Source of the DNA: an uncultured SAR116 cluster alpha proteobacterium
Lineage (GTDB): Bacteria > Pseudomonadota > Alphaproteobacteria > Puniceispirillales > GCA-002684695
Direction: 5' to 3'
Assembly (NCBI GenBank): GCA_902539295.1
Contig: CACBIM010000002.1
Span: 1 to 64,000, forward strand
DNA length: 64,000 nucleotides
The notes under the pieces are model-generated. The model saw only the letters and a list, made by a program, of their open reading frames with translations. It searched no databases and was not told the DNA's origin. The position numbers and the translations under genes are program-made. Positions 53,130 through 62,210 of this stretch are shown in pieces; within the stretch, counting starts at the first letter, position 1, and every line of letters starts with the position of its first letter.

Positions 53130-54345
53130 ATGATCCTCCAAAAATTCTTTTATATATTGGATTAAATCCAATTCGATATGAAAACTCAGCTGGGTGCTCT
53201 AAATCCCATATTACGAAATCTGAGATCATGCCTTCCTTAATCTGACCTCTGTCATTAAGAGCTAAAGCTTTCGCGGCATTTTTTGTCACACCAGATAAAG
53301 CCTCTAGTGGTGTTACTTTAAAAAGTGTGGATGACATATTCATTGTAAGTAGAATTGATGTAAGAGGTGATGATCCTGGATTACAGTCTGTTGCAATTGC
53401 CATAGGCACATTATACTTTCTAAATAATTCGATTGGAGGCTTTTGTTTTTCATTTAGAGTATAATAAGCCCCTGGAAGGATTACAGCTATACTTCCAGCA
53501 CCAGACATTAACTTAACATCATCCTTATTTGCGTACTCAAGATGATCCACTGAAATTGCATTATAAGAAGTCGCTAACTTAACTCCGCCTGAATGACTAA
53601 GTTGCTCGGCATGCAATTTTACAGGGAGGTCTAACTTCTTGGCTAATTCAAAAACTAATTTTAATTGTTCTGTATTTAATGCAACTGTCTCACAAAATCC
53701 ATCAACAGCATCAACCAGTCCCTCTTCATGAGCTTTAGTTAAAGCTGGAAGGCAAATATCTTCTATATATTTATTGGGGTTACTCTTATATTCGGGAGAG
53801 ATGCCATGTGAACCTAGAAAACTCGTTTTCACTCTTATCGGCCGTATTGTTTCCAACCTTCTTGCAACACGAAGCATCAAACATTCAGTTTCAATATCTA
53901 AACCGTATCCAGATTTAATTTCTACTGTTGTAACGCCATTTCTTATCATATCATCTAAACGCGTTAGGGATGATTCCAGCAGTTCATCAAAAGTAGCGCT
54001 TCTTGTGGATTTCATTGTTGAGGCTATACCACCCCCTGCTTTAGCAATCTCTTCATAAGATTTTCCGTTCAATCTCATATTAAACTCTGTGGATCTGTTG
54101 CCACCAAAAACCAGATGGGTATGGCAATCAATAAACCCTGGGGTTATTAACTTTCCTTTTACATTGAATTCTTCAAAGTTTTTAAATTTTTGGGGTATAT
54201 TTTTTTCTGGTCCAACCCAAGCAATGATATCGCCATCAGATACTATTACAGCATCTTCAATTATTTCAAAGTCATCACTATTACCCGACATTGGAACAAT
54301 TTTAGCGTTAGTAAAAATTGTTTGATTGGTTTTTGAATGTCCCAT
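53122..54345 (-). CDS. hutI: Imidazolonepropionase
   Basis: A 407-residue amidohydrolase. The metal site starts with FIDCHTHLVFGGNR. Family segments are GGGIASTMKSTR, EIKSGYGLDIETE, KLHAEQLSHSGG, VDHLEYAN and IATDCNPGSSPLTS with the catalytic aspartate. It hydrolyses 4-imidazolone-5-propionate to N-formimino-L-glutamate. First gene of the minus-strand hut operon, divergent from hutF across a 77-base region with a palindrome. Confidence 0.93.
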   Translation of the reverse strand: MGHSKTNQTIFTNAKIVPMSGNSDDFEIIEDAVIVSDGDIIAWVGPEKNIPQKFKNFEEFNVKGKLITPGFIDCHTHLVFGGNRSTEFNMRLNGKSYEEIAKAGGGIASTMKSTRSATFDELLESSLTRLDDMIRNGVTTVEIKSGYGLDIETECLMLRVARRLETIRPIRVKTSFLGSHGISPEYKSNPNKYIEDICLPALTKAHEEGLVDAVDGFCETVALNTEQLKLVFELAKKLDLPVKLHAEQLSHSGGVKLATSYNAISVDHLEYANKDDVKLMSGAGSIAVILPGAYYTLNEKQKPPIELFRKYNVPMAIATDCNPGSSPLTSILLTMNMSSTLFKVTPLEALSGVTKNAAKALALNDRGQIKEGMISDFVIWDLEHPAEFSYRIGFNPIYKRIFGGSFD

Positions 54346-54382
54346 TATATAAATTTTTATTATTATAATTGCATTGATATGA

Positions 54383-54399
54383 TATGACGTAAAGTCATA
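54383..54399. promoter_or_regulatory. Palindromic operator candidate between hutI and hutF
   Basis: TATGAC and GTCATA form a perfect six-base inverted repeat around GTAAA, centred in the 77-base divergent promoter region of the hut genes. Its position suits an operator for a HutC- or LysR-type regulator, but no regulator gene is in the locus and the sequence is not the classical HutC site I remember. Confidence 0.4.
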
Positions 54400-54422
54400 A
54401 GTTCTGTCAACAAAAGACGAAA

Positions 54423-55802
54423 ATGGATATTATTAATAAACATATATTCGCAAAAAAAGCCCTGCTTCCAAATGGCTGGTCTAATAATGTAATTATAGAA
54501 ATTGACCAATCAGGTTTAATTTCAAATGTAACTGAAAATAACAACCACAAAGTCGATGCAGATCTTAATGAAGAAATTATTCTACCAGCTATGAATAATT
54601 TACACAGCCATTCTTTTCAAAGAGCAATGGCAGGATTAACTGAAGCAAGAAGCCCTCAGGGTAATGATAATTTTTGGTCATGGCGGAATTTAATGTATCA
54701 GTTTCTTGATGTATTAACCCCAGAAGAAATCTACTCAATAACTTTATTTAGCCAAATGGAAATGCTGCAATCGGGGTATGTCGGTGTTGGTGAGTTTCAC
54801 TATTTACATAATCAAATTGGGGGAACTAAATATGACAATATTGCTGAATTATCTGAAAAAGTTTTAGAGGCTTCAGAAGAAAGTGGAATTAGTATTTGTT
54901 TATTGCCAGTTGTTTATGAAAGAGGTGGCTGCGACAATAGAGAATTAGAAGGAGGCCAACTAAGGTTTCATAACAATATTGATACTTTTGAAGAATTATA
55001 TAATCAAATTAAAGTATTCTTATCAAAAAATGAAAATTTTTCACTTGGTGTTGCAGCACACTCTTTAAGAGCTGTTAAGAATGAAACTCTGAATAAAATA
55101 ATTGATCTAACAAATGGCCCTATACATATTCACGCTGCAGAACAGGTCAAAGAAGTAGAAGAAATAAAGTCATTTTATAAAATGCCACCTGTAGAATTTT
55201 TATTTGAAAATTTTGATATTAATAAAAGATGGTGTCTTGTCCATTGCACTCAAATGTCTGAATTAGAAACAGAGCTTTTATCAAAATCAGGAGCTGTAGC
55301 TGGACTTTGTCCTGTAACAGAAGCAAATCTGGGTGACGGTATTTTCAATGGATTTCAATATAATGAGCAAAAAGGGTTATACGGTATAGGAACTGATTCA
55401 AACATCAATATCAGCCTCACTGAAGAGTTAAAAACTTTTGAATACTCCCAGAGACTTTTAAATAAAAAAAGAGCTGTTATTTCTAATCAAAAACAATCAA
55501 CTGGTAGAAAATTATTTGATGATTGTCTTGAGGGGGGAGCTCGCGCTTTACAAATTAATAATGGTAAAATTCAAAAAGGTTTTAATGCAGATTTAATATC
55601 TTTACCAAATAAGAATAATGAACTCGATGGATTAAAGGATGATAAAATTTTAGACTACTGGATTTTTGCATCTCGTGAAAATGATGTTTTAAAACTCTGG
55701 AATAAAGGCAAATGCCTTGTTGAAAATGGCAAGCATTTGAACTTTGATGATATTCAGTCAAATTACAGAAAAACTATAAAAAATTTACAAGAAAAACTCT
55801 AA
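54423..55802 (+). CDS. hutF: N-formimino-L-glutamate deiminase
   Basis: A 459-residue amidohydrolase. LHSHSFQRAMAGLTE holds the HxH metal motif, VGVGEFHYLHN, HIHAAEQVKEVEEI, HCTQMSELETE, LCPVTEANLGDG and GIGTDSNINISLTEELK follow in the order typical of HutF. It converts formiminoglutamate to formylglutamate and ammonia, the four/five-step variant of histidine degradation. The subsequent N-formylglutamate deformylase (HutG) is not seen in this window. Convergent with ppx, 14 bases apart. Confidence 0.88.
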   Translation: MDIINKHIFAKKALLPNGWSNNVIIEIDQSGLISNVTENNNHKVDADLNEEIILPAMNNLHSHSFQRAMAGLTEARSPQGNDNFWSWRNLMYQFLDVLTPEEIYSITLFSQMEMLQSGYVGVGEFHYLHNQIGGTKYDNIAELSEKVLEASEESGISICLLPVVYERGGCDNRELEGGQLRFHNNIDTFEELYNQIKVFLSKNENFSLGVAAHSLRAVKNETLNKIIDLTNGPIHIHAAEQVKEVEEIKSFYKMPPVEFLFENFDINKRWCLVHCTQMSELETELLSKSGAVAGLCPVTEANLGDGIFNGFQYNEQKGLYGIGTDSNINISLTEELKTFEYSQRLLNKKRAVISNQKQSTGRKLFDDCLEGGARALQINNGKIQKGFNADLISLPNKNNELDGLKDDKILDYWIFASRENDVLKLWNKGKCLVENGKHLNFDDIQSNYRKTIKNLQEKL

Positions 55803-55816
55803 ACTTATTATAAATT

Positions 55817-57265
55817 TTATAATTCTATTATCAGTTCTCTTTCTAGATAATTTGAGAGGATATTAAGTTTTTCATACACATGATCCACTAGTAATGACTT
55901 AGTATTTTTATTAAAACTCACCTTTAACTGCTTTTCAGTTAAGTCCATTTTTAAATTGTCTAATAGATCAGGTAAGCCAGCACATGCTGCCATAGCAAAT
56001 CTCAATGACAAACCAATAATTAATGAAGTGAATTTATCTTCAATTGATAGAATCGATTTGAATTTGAAAGGAAATTTAACGAGCTCCACAGGCCTGTTGT
56101 ATCTATGGAAAAGGGTTTTCGCTAACCAAGCTCGTTCTCGATGAGTAAGTGAGTTAGTAGGCAACATTAGTATCTTCTCGGCAGCTATTACATTTCTAAA
56201 ACTAGTATGCTCATTCCATGCTATATCCGCCATTAAGCATGATGCTTTTAATAGTCTGCTTAATTCATCTTTATTACCTATACTTAAAATTGGTAAGAGT
56301 AACTTTTCTAAAGAATTAGCAAGCCCTTGAAACCTGACTGACTGCTTAGCTATTTCTTCACAAGTTGAGATAAGAGGATCATGTTTGATACTCCGGATTG
56401 ATAAATTTTCTAAAACAACGCCTTCTCTGACACTTGTCCCACAAACAAAAATATTTTTTGATTTTGTTCCTTTTAGAACTACTCTCATTATTTTTGCTGC
56501 ATTGCTCATTGTGGCTTTTCTTGATTGAGGAAGCCCCTTCACATCTCCATTTAATTTAATTATCTTGCTTAAAATTCTATTAGCTTTTTTCGATGAAATA
56601 TTTAGACCGTGTAGAATATCCAAAGGATATTTATTTTTATGTTTAAACACTAAACCCAGGGCCCGGAAACTACCACCAACACCGTAAAAGAATTGATCAT
56701 CCAATCCATTTTCCCAATTTAATTTTTTGATGATTTGTTTGAATTTTTTTTCATCTATTTCAATTAAATGCCCGTAGTTTAAACTAATGGTTTCTATTTT
56801 CTTACCATTTTGAACTTTAATAAGCTCAAGGCTGCCGCCTCCTAAATCTGCGATAATGCCATTTGCAAGCGGAATATTAGACACCAAACCTCTTGCAACT
56901 AAATCAGCTTCCTCTACACCACTTAAAATTCGAATTTTAGTATTTAAAATTTCTTCTGCAGGCTTTATGAATGCATCTGAGTTTTCTGCTTGTCTCAAAG
57001 CAGCAGTTCCAATTACTAAAACTTTTTCTAAACCAGCTTCATTAATAATATTTGAAAAACGCATAATTGTTTCGAGAGACTGTTCAATCCTCTCTTTTTT
57101 AAGTTTTTTCGTTTTTTGAACACCATCGCCCAACCTGCACGTAATTCTTTCATTGAACAGTGGGTAAGGATAACGACCATAGCGGTCAAAAATCACAAAT
57201 CTTAAAGAGTTTGACCCAATATCGATGACAGCAACTTTACCGTGATCTTCAATTAAATTTAACAA
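55817..57265 (-). CDS. ppx: Exopolyphosphatase (Ppx/GppA family)
   Basis: A 482-residue member of the ASKHA-fold Ppx/GppA family. VIDIGSNSLRFVIFDRYGRYP is the first phosphate-binding loop, VIGTAALRQAENS and SGVEEADLVARGLVS follow, and ADLGGGSLELI is the second loop; GVGGSFRALG is also conserved. A C-terminal alpha-helical region of about 170 residues matches the HD-like domain of alphaproteobacterial Ppx. It hydrolyses polyphosphate to orthophosphate or pppGpp to ppGpp. It starts 19 bases after ppk2 on the same strand, a functional pair. Confidence 0.87.
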   Translation of the reverse strand: MLNLIEDHGKVAVIDIGSNSLRFVIFDRYGRYPYPLFNERITCRLGDGVQKTKKLKKERIEQSLETIMRFSNIINEAGLEKVLVIGTAALRQAENSDAFIKPAEEILNTKIRILSGVEEADLVARGLVSNIPLANGIIADLGGGSLELIKVQNGKKIETISLNYGHLIEIDEKKFKQIIKKLNWENGLDDQFFYGVGGSFRALGLVFKHKNKYPLDILHGLNISSKKANRILSKIIKLNGDVKGLPQSRKATMSNAAKIMRVVLKGTKSKNIFVCGTSVREGVVLENLSIRSIKHDPLISTCEEIAKQSVRFQGLANSLEKLLLPILSIGNKDELSRLLKASCLMADIAWNEHTSFRNVIAAEKILMLPTNSLTHRERAWLAKTLFHRYNRPVELVKFPFKFKSILSIEDKFTSLIIGLSLRFAMAACAGLPDLLDNLKMDLTEKQLKVSFNKNTKSLLVDHVYEKLNILSNYLERELIIEL

Positions 57266-57284
57266 GATTTACTTTCATGGGGTA

Positions 57285-58208
57285 TTAATAAAATTTTGGG
57301 ACGTAAAGCTCATCTGGAAGAGTTTTTCTCTCATAGTCTGGATTGAAAACTCGTTCTGGAAGTTCTACTTTTTCATGTTCAACATCTGTATATGGAATTT
57401 TTGATAAAATGTGAGTTATGCAATTTAACCGTTCTCTTTTTTTATCATTCCCTTCAACAATATACCAAGGCGCCTCTTTAGTATTAGTCCTTTTGAACAT
57501 TGCTTCTTTAGCTTTAGTATATTTTTCCCAGTGGATGCGAGCCATTAAGTCTACGTCAGATAATTTCCATTGCTTTAAAGGATCGTTTGCACGCATTAAA
57601 AATCTTAACTGCTGTTCCTCATCAGAAATAGAAAACCAGTACTTTAATAAAATTATGCCTGAACGGATCAGCATCCTCTCAAAGTCAGGAACATCTCGAT
57701 AAAATTGTTCAACCTGGTCTTTTGTTGCAAACTCCATCACTTTTTCAACGCCTGCCCTGTTATACCAAGATCTATCAAATAGAACTATTTCACCACCTGC
57801 CGGTAAGTGAGGAACGTATCTTTGAAAGTACCATTGGGTCTGTTCTCTTTCTGATGGTGGAGGCAGTGCTACAACTCTTGCAACTCTCGGATTTAACCTT
57901 TGGGTAATTCTTTTAATTACTCCACCTTTTCCAGCACTATCCCTACCTTCACAGATTATAAGAATTTTCGCACCGGTATTTTCAACCCAATTTTGTAACT
58001 TAATTAGTTCACCTTGAAGTTTAAGTAGGTTCTTAAAATAAACTCTGTTTTCAAGGGTTTTAGGTTTTTTACCGCGGTAGATTTTCTTTATGTATTCCCG
58101 CGTTTCTTGACTTAAGATTGGCTCATTAAACTCTGCTTCAAACATTTCATCCAAAGTTTCATTGAGTTCAGCTTCTATCCATTCATCGGCATTTTCAAAT
58201 TTGCCCAT
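57285..58208 (-). CDS. ppk2: Polyphosphate kinase 2
   Basis: A 307-residue single-domain PPK2. The Walker A is EGRDSAGKGGVIKRI, followed by LPPPSEREQTQWYFQRYVPHLPAGG, the Walker B/lid DRSWYNRAGVEKVM and WFSISDEEQQLRF. The length fits class I PPK2, which phosphorylates nucleoside diphosphates from polyphosphate (or the reverse). It is transcribed with sixA upstream and ppx downstream, giving a three-gene polyphosphate operon. Confidence 0.9.
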   Translation of the reverse strand: MGKFENADEWIEAELNETLDEMFEAEFNEPILSQETREYIKKIYRGKKPKTLENRVYFKNLLKLQGELIKLQNWVENTGAKILIICEGRDSAGKGGVIKRITQRLNPRVARVVALPPPSEREQTQWYFQRYVPHLPAGGEIVLFDRSWYNRAGVEKVMEFATKDQVEQFYRDVPDFERMLIRSGIILLKYWFSISDEEQQLRFLMRANDPLKQWKLSDVDLMARIHWEKYTKAKEAMFKRTNTKEAPWYIVEGNDKKRERLNCITHILSKIPYTDVEHEKVELPERVFNPDYERKTLPDELYVPKFY

Positions 58209-58246
58209 TTTGCTTCCCTAATTTTATAATCACATCAATCTTAATT

Positions 58247-58744
58247 TCACTTTAGCAAAATATCTTTTGGTTTAGTAGTCGTAACTATCTTTAAATCAGA
58301 AAAGTTTATAAATGACTTAGTATTTTTTTGTAAAATCAAATGGCATAATCCTGCCGTTGGAAATAAAAAAGAATTTAAATGATCTACAGAATTCACAAAA
58401 TCATAAAGACCTGGATTATGCCCAATTAAAATAATATTATTATTTTTGCTTAAAAAATTATTTAATATCTTCAAAATATTTTCACTTGAGGATAAATAAA
58501 GTTCATCTAAAATTTCTGTTTGACGATTGCCATTAATATGCTGCATGCATAAGTTTAAAGTATCTATTGTTCTCTTTGAACTAGAGCACAAAACAAGATC
58601 TATATCAGAACATTTATCATTTATAATTTTTGATATAAGAGGTACGTCCCTAATACCGCGATCAGCCAACGGTCTTTCATGATCATCAAAAATTGGATCT
58701 GACCAGCTTGATTTACCGTGCCTAAATAAAAAAATATTTTTCAT
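58247..58744 (-). CDS. SixA-like histidine phosphatase-superfamily protein
   Basis: A 165-residue phosphohistidine phosphatase-like protein. FLFRHGKSSWSDP provides the phospho-accepting histidine, RPLADRGIRD is the typical SixA segment, and ILIGHNPGLYDF contains the second histidine. It may dephosphorylate a phosphohistidine protein or a small phosphate ester. It is first in an apparent sixA-ppk2-ppx unit and diverges from the arsenate genes across a Pho-box-like sequence. Confidence 0.82.
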   Translation of the reverse strand: MKNIFLFRHGKSSWSDPIFDDHERPLADRGIRDVPLISKIINDKCSDIDLVLCSSSKRTIDTLNLCMQHINGNRQTEILDELYLSSSENILKILNNFLSKNNNIILIGHNPGLYDFVNSVDHLNSFLFPTAGLCHLILQKNTKSFINFSDLKIVTTTKPKDILLK

Positions 58745-58813
58745 AAAATAATTAATTCAAATAAATCCATTAATATTAGTCGTTTATTACAAGTAAATCA
58801 AATCCCACATCAA

Positions 58814-58831
58814 TTGTAACAAAAGTTTAAT
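58814..58831 (+). promoter_or_regulatory. Pho-box-like site upstream of the arsenate genes
   Basis: TTGTAACAAAAGTTTAAT agrees with the Pho-box consensus CTGTCATAAAACTGTCAT at 12 of 18 positions, and with the site before pstS (63799-63816) at 16 of 18. A TACAAT -10-like hexamer follows at 58845-58850, 13 bases downstream, the spacing expected where PhoB replaces the -35. The match to pstS is the strongest argument. Confidence 0.55.
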
Positions 58832-58885
58832 TTGAAAAAATCATTACAATTATATTAAGTAATTTTAATATAATTGGAGAATATT

Positions 58886-59065
58886 ATGCGTGCTTATACT
58901 CATTTACATATTGCTTCTAAAATCTTTAACCTGACTTTAGAAGAAGTTAATAACCTTATTCAAAAATTTCCAAATTCTTGTGTAAAATTTGAAGGCGAGA
59001 TACTCATAGAAATTGATAGACTAGAAAAGTACTTACTTGCAGATGAAATTTACTTAAGTATTTAA
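58886..59065 (+). CDS. Small protein, possible winged-helix/excisionase-type DNA binder
   Basis: A 59-residue protein starting at the ATG at 58886, with GGAG six bases upstream; a TTG at 58874 would read through this ribosome binding site. LHIASKIFNLTLEEVNNLIQ followed by VKFEGEILIEIDRLEKYL resembles the helix-turn-helix plus wing pattern of short MerR/Xis-like proteins, but I do not recognise the family. It is the first gene of the arsenate unit, downstream of a Pho-box-like site and 35 bases before the GAPDH gene. It may regulate or assist that unit. Confidence 0.55.
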   Translation: MRAYTHLHIASKIFNLTLEEVNNLIQKFPNSCVKFEGEILIEIDRLEKYLLADEIYLSI

Positions 59066-59100
59066 TTAATTGTTTTAAAACTTAATTTTGGAACATCACA

Positions 59101-60135
59101 ATGAACATTGGCATTAATGGGCTAGGTCGAATAGGAAGACTTGTCATAAGAGATTTTTTTGGTGGTACCAATAGAAAATTTAATACCTCTAACCTTAGTA
59201 TTTTCCATTTGAATGACCCTCATTGCAATGCTGATAATCTTTGCCACCTTTTAAAGTATGATAGTGTTCACGGTATTTGGGATGCTTTAATTAAGACTTT
59301 AGGTCATGATAGAATTTCAATTAATGGAAGTGAAATAAAGCTGACAAATTTTATCAACCCATCTGATGTAAATTGGAGTGACAGTAATTGCAATGTAGTT
59401 TTAGATTGTACTGGTAAATTTTTATCTAAGGAAAAACTTCAAGGTTATTTTAATAGCGACATAAAGAAAGTTATAGTTTCAGCACCAATAAATGATCCAG
59501 AAATTTTAAATATAGTTTTTGGTGTTAATGACCATCTTTATGATCCATCAAAATATAATATTATAACAGCTGCTTCCTGCACAACTAACTGTCTGGCGCC
59601 TATAGTTAGCGTAGTTCATAAAAACTTGGAAATCTTAAAAGGTCAAATAACAACTATACATAATCCAACAAATACAAATGTTCTTTTAGATAAGCCCCAC
59701 AAGGATCTTAGAAGAGCAAGATCTACAATGCTTTCTATGCACCCTACATCGACAGGGAGTGCTAAAGCTATTGGCCTAATTTTCCCAGAATTAAAAGGAA
59801 AACTAGATGGTCACGCAGTCAGGGTACCAGTGATAAATTCAAGTTTAACTGACTGTGTCTTTCAACTTAATAAAAAAACTACCATTAATGAAGTTAATGA
59901 GCTTTTTGAACAGGCATCTAAAAGTGATCTAAAAGGTATTTTAGGAATAGAGTTTAATCCCCTAGTTTCAATCGACTTTTTAAATGATACAAGAAGTTCA
60001 ATTGTTGATGCCAATAGTACTTTAATCACAGATAACAATTTACTAAAAGTTTATTCTTGGTATGACAATGAAACAGGTTACGCGTGTAGAATGAATGATT
60101 TAGCTGAAATGGTCTGTAAATCACTAAATGTTTAA
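59101..60135 (+). CDS. ArsJ-associated glyceraldehyde-3-phosphate dehydrogenase
   Basis: A 344-residue GAPDH with NAD loop GINGLGRIGRLVIRDFF, catalytic cysteine in ITAASCTTNCLAPI and the phosphate-binding HPTSTGSAKAIGL. It overlaps arsJ by eight bases. In that arrangement, the enzyme uses arsenate in place of phosphate to form 1-arseno-3-phosphoglycerate, which ArsJ exports, giving arsenate resistance. Features such as SMHPTSTGSA and HLLKYDSVHGIW are ordinary for GAPDH, so the arsenate role rests on the arsJ coupling. Confidence 0.87.
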   Translation: MNIGINGLGRIGRLVIRDFFGGTNRKFNTSNLSIFHLNDPHCNADNLCHLLKYDSVHGIWDALIKTLGHDRISINGSEIKLTNFINPSDVNWSDSNCNVVLDCTGKFLSKEKLQGYFNSDIKKVIVSAPINDPEILNIVFGVNDHLYDPSKYNIITAASCTTNCLAPIVSVVHKNLEILKGQITTIHNPTNTNVLLDKPHKDLRRARSTMLSMHPTSTGSAKAIGLIFPELKGKLDGHAVRVPVINSSLTDCVFQLNKKTTINEVNELFEQASKSDLKGILGIEFNPLVSIDFLNDTRSSIVDANSTLITDNNLLKVYSWYDNETGYACRMNDLAEMVCKSLNV

Positions 60136-61339
60136 TTTAAAAAACTTCTTAATAATTACAAATTCATATTTAATCTTTACTCTAACCGATGGTGCTATCA
60201 GGATGATCGTTTTGCTTCATTTTTTCCATCTAGGTTTCTCTCCTTTTCTTCTTGCTATTTTATTCCTTCTTTATGAGTTCATGGGAATAATAACAAACTT
60301 CTTTGGTGGATGGGTAGCTTCATTTCTCGGTATAAAAAGAATGCTCAATGTCGGTATTTTGCTTCAAATTTTAGGTATATATCTTTTATCCTTCTATTCA
60401 CCTTCATGGGATCTGTATCTTTCTGTTATTTGGATTATGTTTGCACAAGGGTTATGTGGTGTTGCAAAGGATATAACTAAAACATCTTCGAAATCAGCAA
60501 TAAAAATTGTATCCGGAAAAGGAGAAGGTATTTTATTTAAATGGGTTTCGTGGTTTACAGGGTTAAAAAATACTACAAAAGGATTAGGTTTTTTTATAGG
60601 TGGTATTCTAGTTGAGACAATTGGGTTTAAATTTTCTATTTTTACTTTAATTGTATTTTTAACAATCTGTTTCATATTATTATTTTTTTTACAGAAAGAC
60701 CTTGGTAATTTGACGCCTTCTAAAAATTTAAAAGATCTGTTTAGCAAATCCAGAAATATAAATATTTTATCTATAGCGAGAGTATTTTTGTTTGGATCAA
60801 GGGATATCTGGTTTGTTGTTGGTTTACCTGTTTTCCTTTATTCAAGTGGTTGGTCTTTTTGGCAGGTAGGGTCTTTTTTAGCTCTTTGGACTATTGGTTA
60901 TGGAATAGTGCAGTCATCTATTCCTGCTTTCATCAAAAGAAGTAAGGATGGTCTTAGTCTGGAAATTTTATCTTCAAAATACTGGGTTATTTTACTAGCT
61001 TTTATTCAATTGATAATATTAATCATTAGTATAATTTTTGATTTTAAAACATTAGGTTTAGACACTTTCATTGTTATTGGTTTATTAGTATTCGGAGTAT
61101 TATTCGCAATTAATTCAGCTCTTCATTCCTATTTAATATTAGCTTATAGTAGTGAAAATAATATTACTGAAGATGTTGGATTTTATTACTCAGCAAATGC
61201 ATTAGGAAGATTTTTTGGGACGCTTTTATCTGGATTGCTATTCCAAATATTTGGTATTTCTGGATGTATTGCTGGGTCGTTTGTTTTTTTAATCTTCTGT
61301 CTAGTATCTACACTAAACTTGAGCATTAAAAATAAATAG
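60128..61339 (+). CDS. arsJ: Organoarsenical efflux MFS transporter
   Basis: A 403-residue major facilitator with about 11-12 helices. TDGAIRMIVLLHFFHLGFSP, LFLLYEFMGIITNFFGGWVA and GVAKDITKTSSKSAIK match ArsJ as I know it, and a GAPDH gene precedes and overlaps it. It exports 1-arseno-3-phosphoglycerate, which then breaks down outside to arsenate and 3-phosphoglycerate. It ends three bases from the convergent acyltransferase gene. Confidence 0.88.
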   Translation: MFNLKNFLIITNSYLIFTLTDGAIRMIVLLHFFHLGFSPFLLAILFLLYEFMGIITNFFGGWVASFLGIKRMLNVGILLQILGIYLLSFYSPSWDLYLSVIWIMFAQGLCGVAKDITKTSSKSAIKIVSGKGEGILFKWVSWFTGLKNTTKGLGFFIGGILVETIGFKFSIFTLIVFLTICFILLFFLQKDLGNLTPSKNLKDLFSKSRNINILSIARVFLFGSRDIWFVVGLPVFLYSSGWSFWQVGSFLALWTIGYGIVQSSIPAFIKRSKDGLSLEILSSKYWVILLAFIQLIILIISIIFDFKTLGLDTFIVIGLLVFGVLFAINSALHSYLILAYSSENNITEDVGFYYSANALGRFFGTLLSGLLFQIFGISGCIAGSFVFLIFCLVSTLNLSIKNK

Positions 61340-61342
61340 ATA

Positions 61343-62188
61343 TTAAAGACCAGTTTGTGATCTTAAATATTGAGTTAAATCTCTGTCGCCTAGCTTTGGA
61401 AGAGATTCATTTGGTATTATGTCTAAAAAATCAATCTTGAAACGATTATCAAGTGTTTTACAAATTTCTCTTATATAAAGGCTATATCTTAGAGTTAATC
61501 CTAGACTAACGCCTTCCTTATTATTCCAAAGTCTGGAAGCAAGTTGAAATAAATAAGAGTTTTGTCCATAGAACTTTATTGGTAAAACATCACATCCTGA
61601 TGATTTAATTAATCGAGCTACTAAAGGCTTCCAATCATCATCTGTCGCTGGAACACCAATCTTTTTTGCCCAAGAAACCTGACCAGCAGGAAAAATAGCT
61701 ACAACTCCTCCAGACTTTAAGTAACTTATCGCTTCTTTCCTTGTTTGAATATTTACAACCATGCTTTCCCTAGATAAACCAAAATCTATAGGTAAAATAT
61801 TTCTATTTAGTGAGGGTTCTTGCCTTAATACACCATTAGCAATAATCTTAAAGTTTGGATCTATTTTTGAAGCAATCCAACCAAGCGATAAGCCATCTGC
61901 CACTCCAAATGGATGATTAGCAATTAAAAGTAAACCTTTGTCATTATTCCTTTTTGGTAGATTTCCCAATTCACTATAATCAAATCCCATTACATTTATT
62001 GCTTCATCCCAAGCATTAATAGTTTTGATTTTTTTTATTCTTTTCTGAAATTCAATATATCTTTTTTTAAGTGCAAATCTTCCTGTTAAAATTTCAATAA
62101 TATTTATGAAAATTCTATGAGAATAAGGTAACCAGTATTCTGCATATGAAATTACTTTAGCTCTATTTTCGTCACAATATTTTTTCAT
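61343..62188 (-). CDS. Lysophospholipid acyltransferase-like protein (PlsC/putative hemolysin type)
   Basis: A 281-residue glycerolipid-acyltransferase-fold protein. The catalytic block is LLIANHPFGVADGLSLG (a histidine-acid motif with five intervening residues, as in the COG3176-type group), and FPAGQVSW is the downstream acyl-acceptor motif. LPIDFGLSRESM lies between. Related OlsA/OlsB-group enzymes make ornithine lipids or remodel membranes. I use the ATG at 62188, since the upstream TTG at 62203 lies in a promoter-like region. No Shine-Dalgarno is visible. A Pho-box-like site lies 23 bases upstream, suggesting a role in lipid changes under phosphate stress. Confidence 0.72.
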   Translation of the reverse strand: MKKYCDENRAKVISYAEYWLPYSHRIFINIIEILTGRFALKKRYIEFQKRIKKIKTINAWDEAINVMGFDYSELGNLPKRNNDKGLLLIANHPFGVADGLSLGWIASKIDPNFKIIANGVLRQEPSLNRNILPIDFGLSRESMVVNIQTRKEAISYLKSGGVVAIFPAGQVSWAKKIGVPATDDDWKPLVARLIKSSGCDVLPIKFYGQNSYLFQLASRLWNNKEGVSLGLTLRYSLYIREICKTLDNRFKIDFLDIIPNESLPKLGDRDLTQYLRSQTGL

Positions 62189-62210
62189 TTTTTTGAAATA
62201 CAAAATTTTT

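Noticed and set aside
59101-60135. Glycolytic GAPDH
   Set aside because: It overlaps arsJ by eight bases and no other glycolytic genes are near. The arsenate-linked form is more likely.
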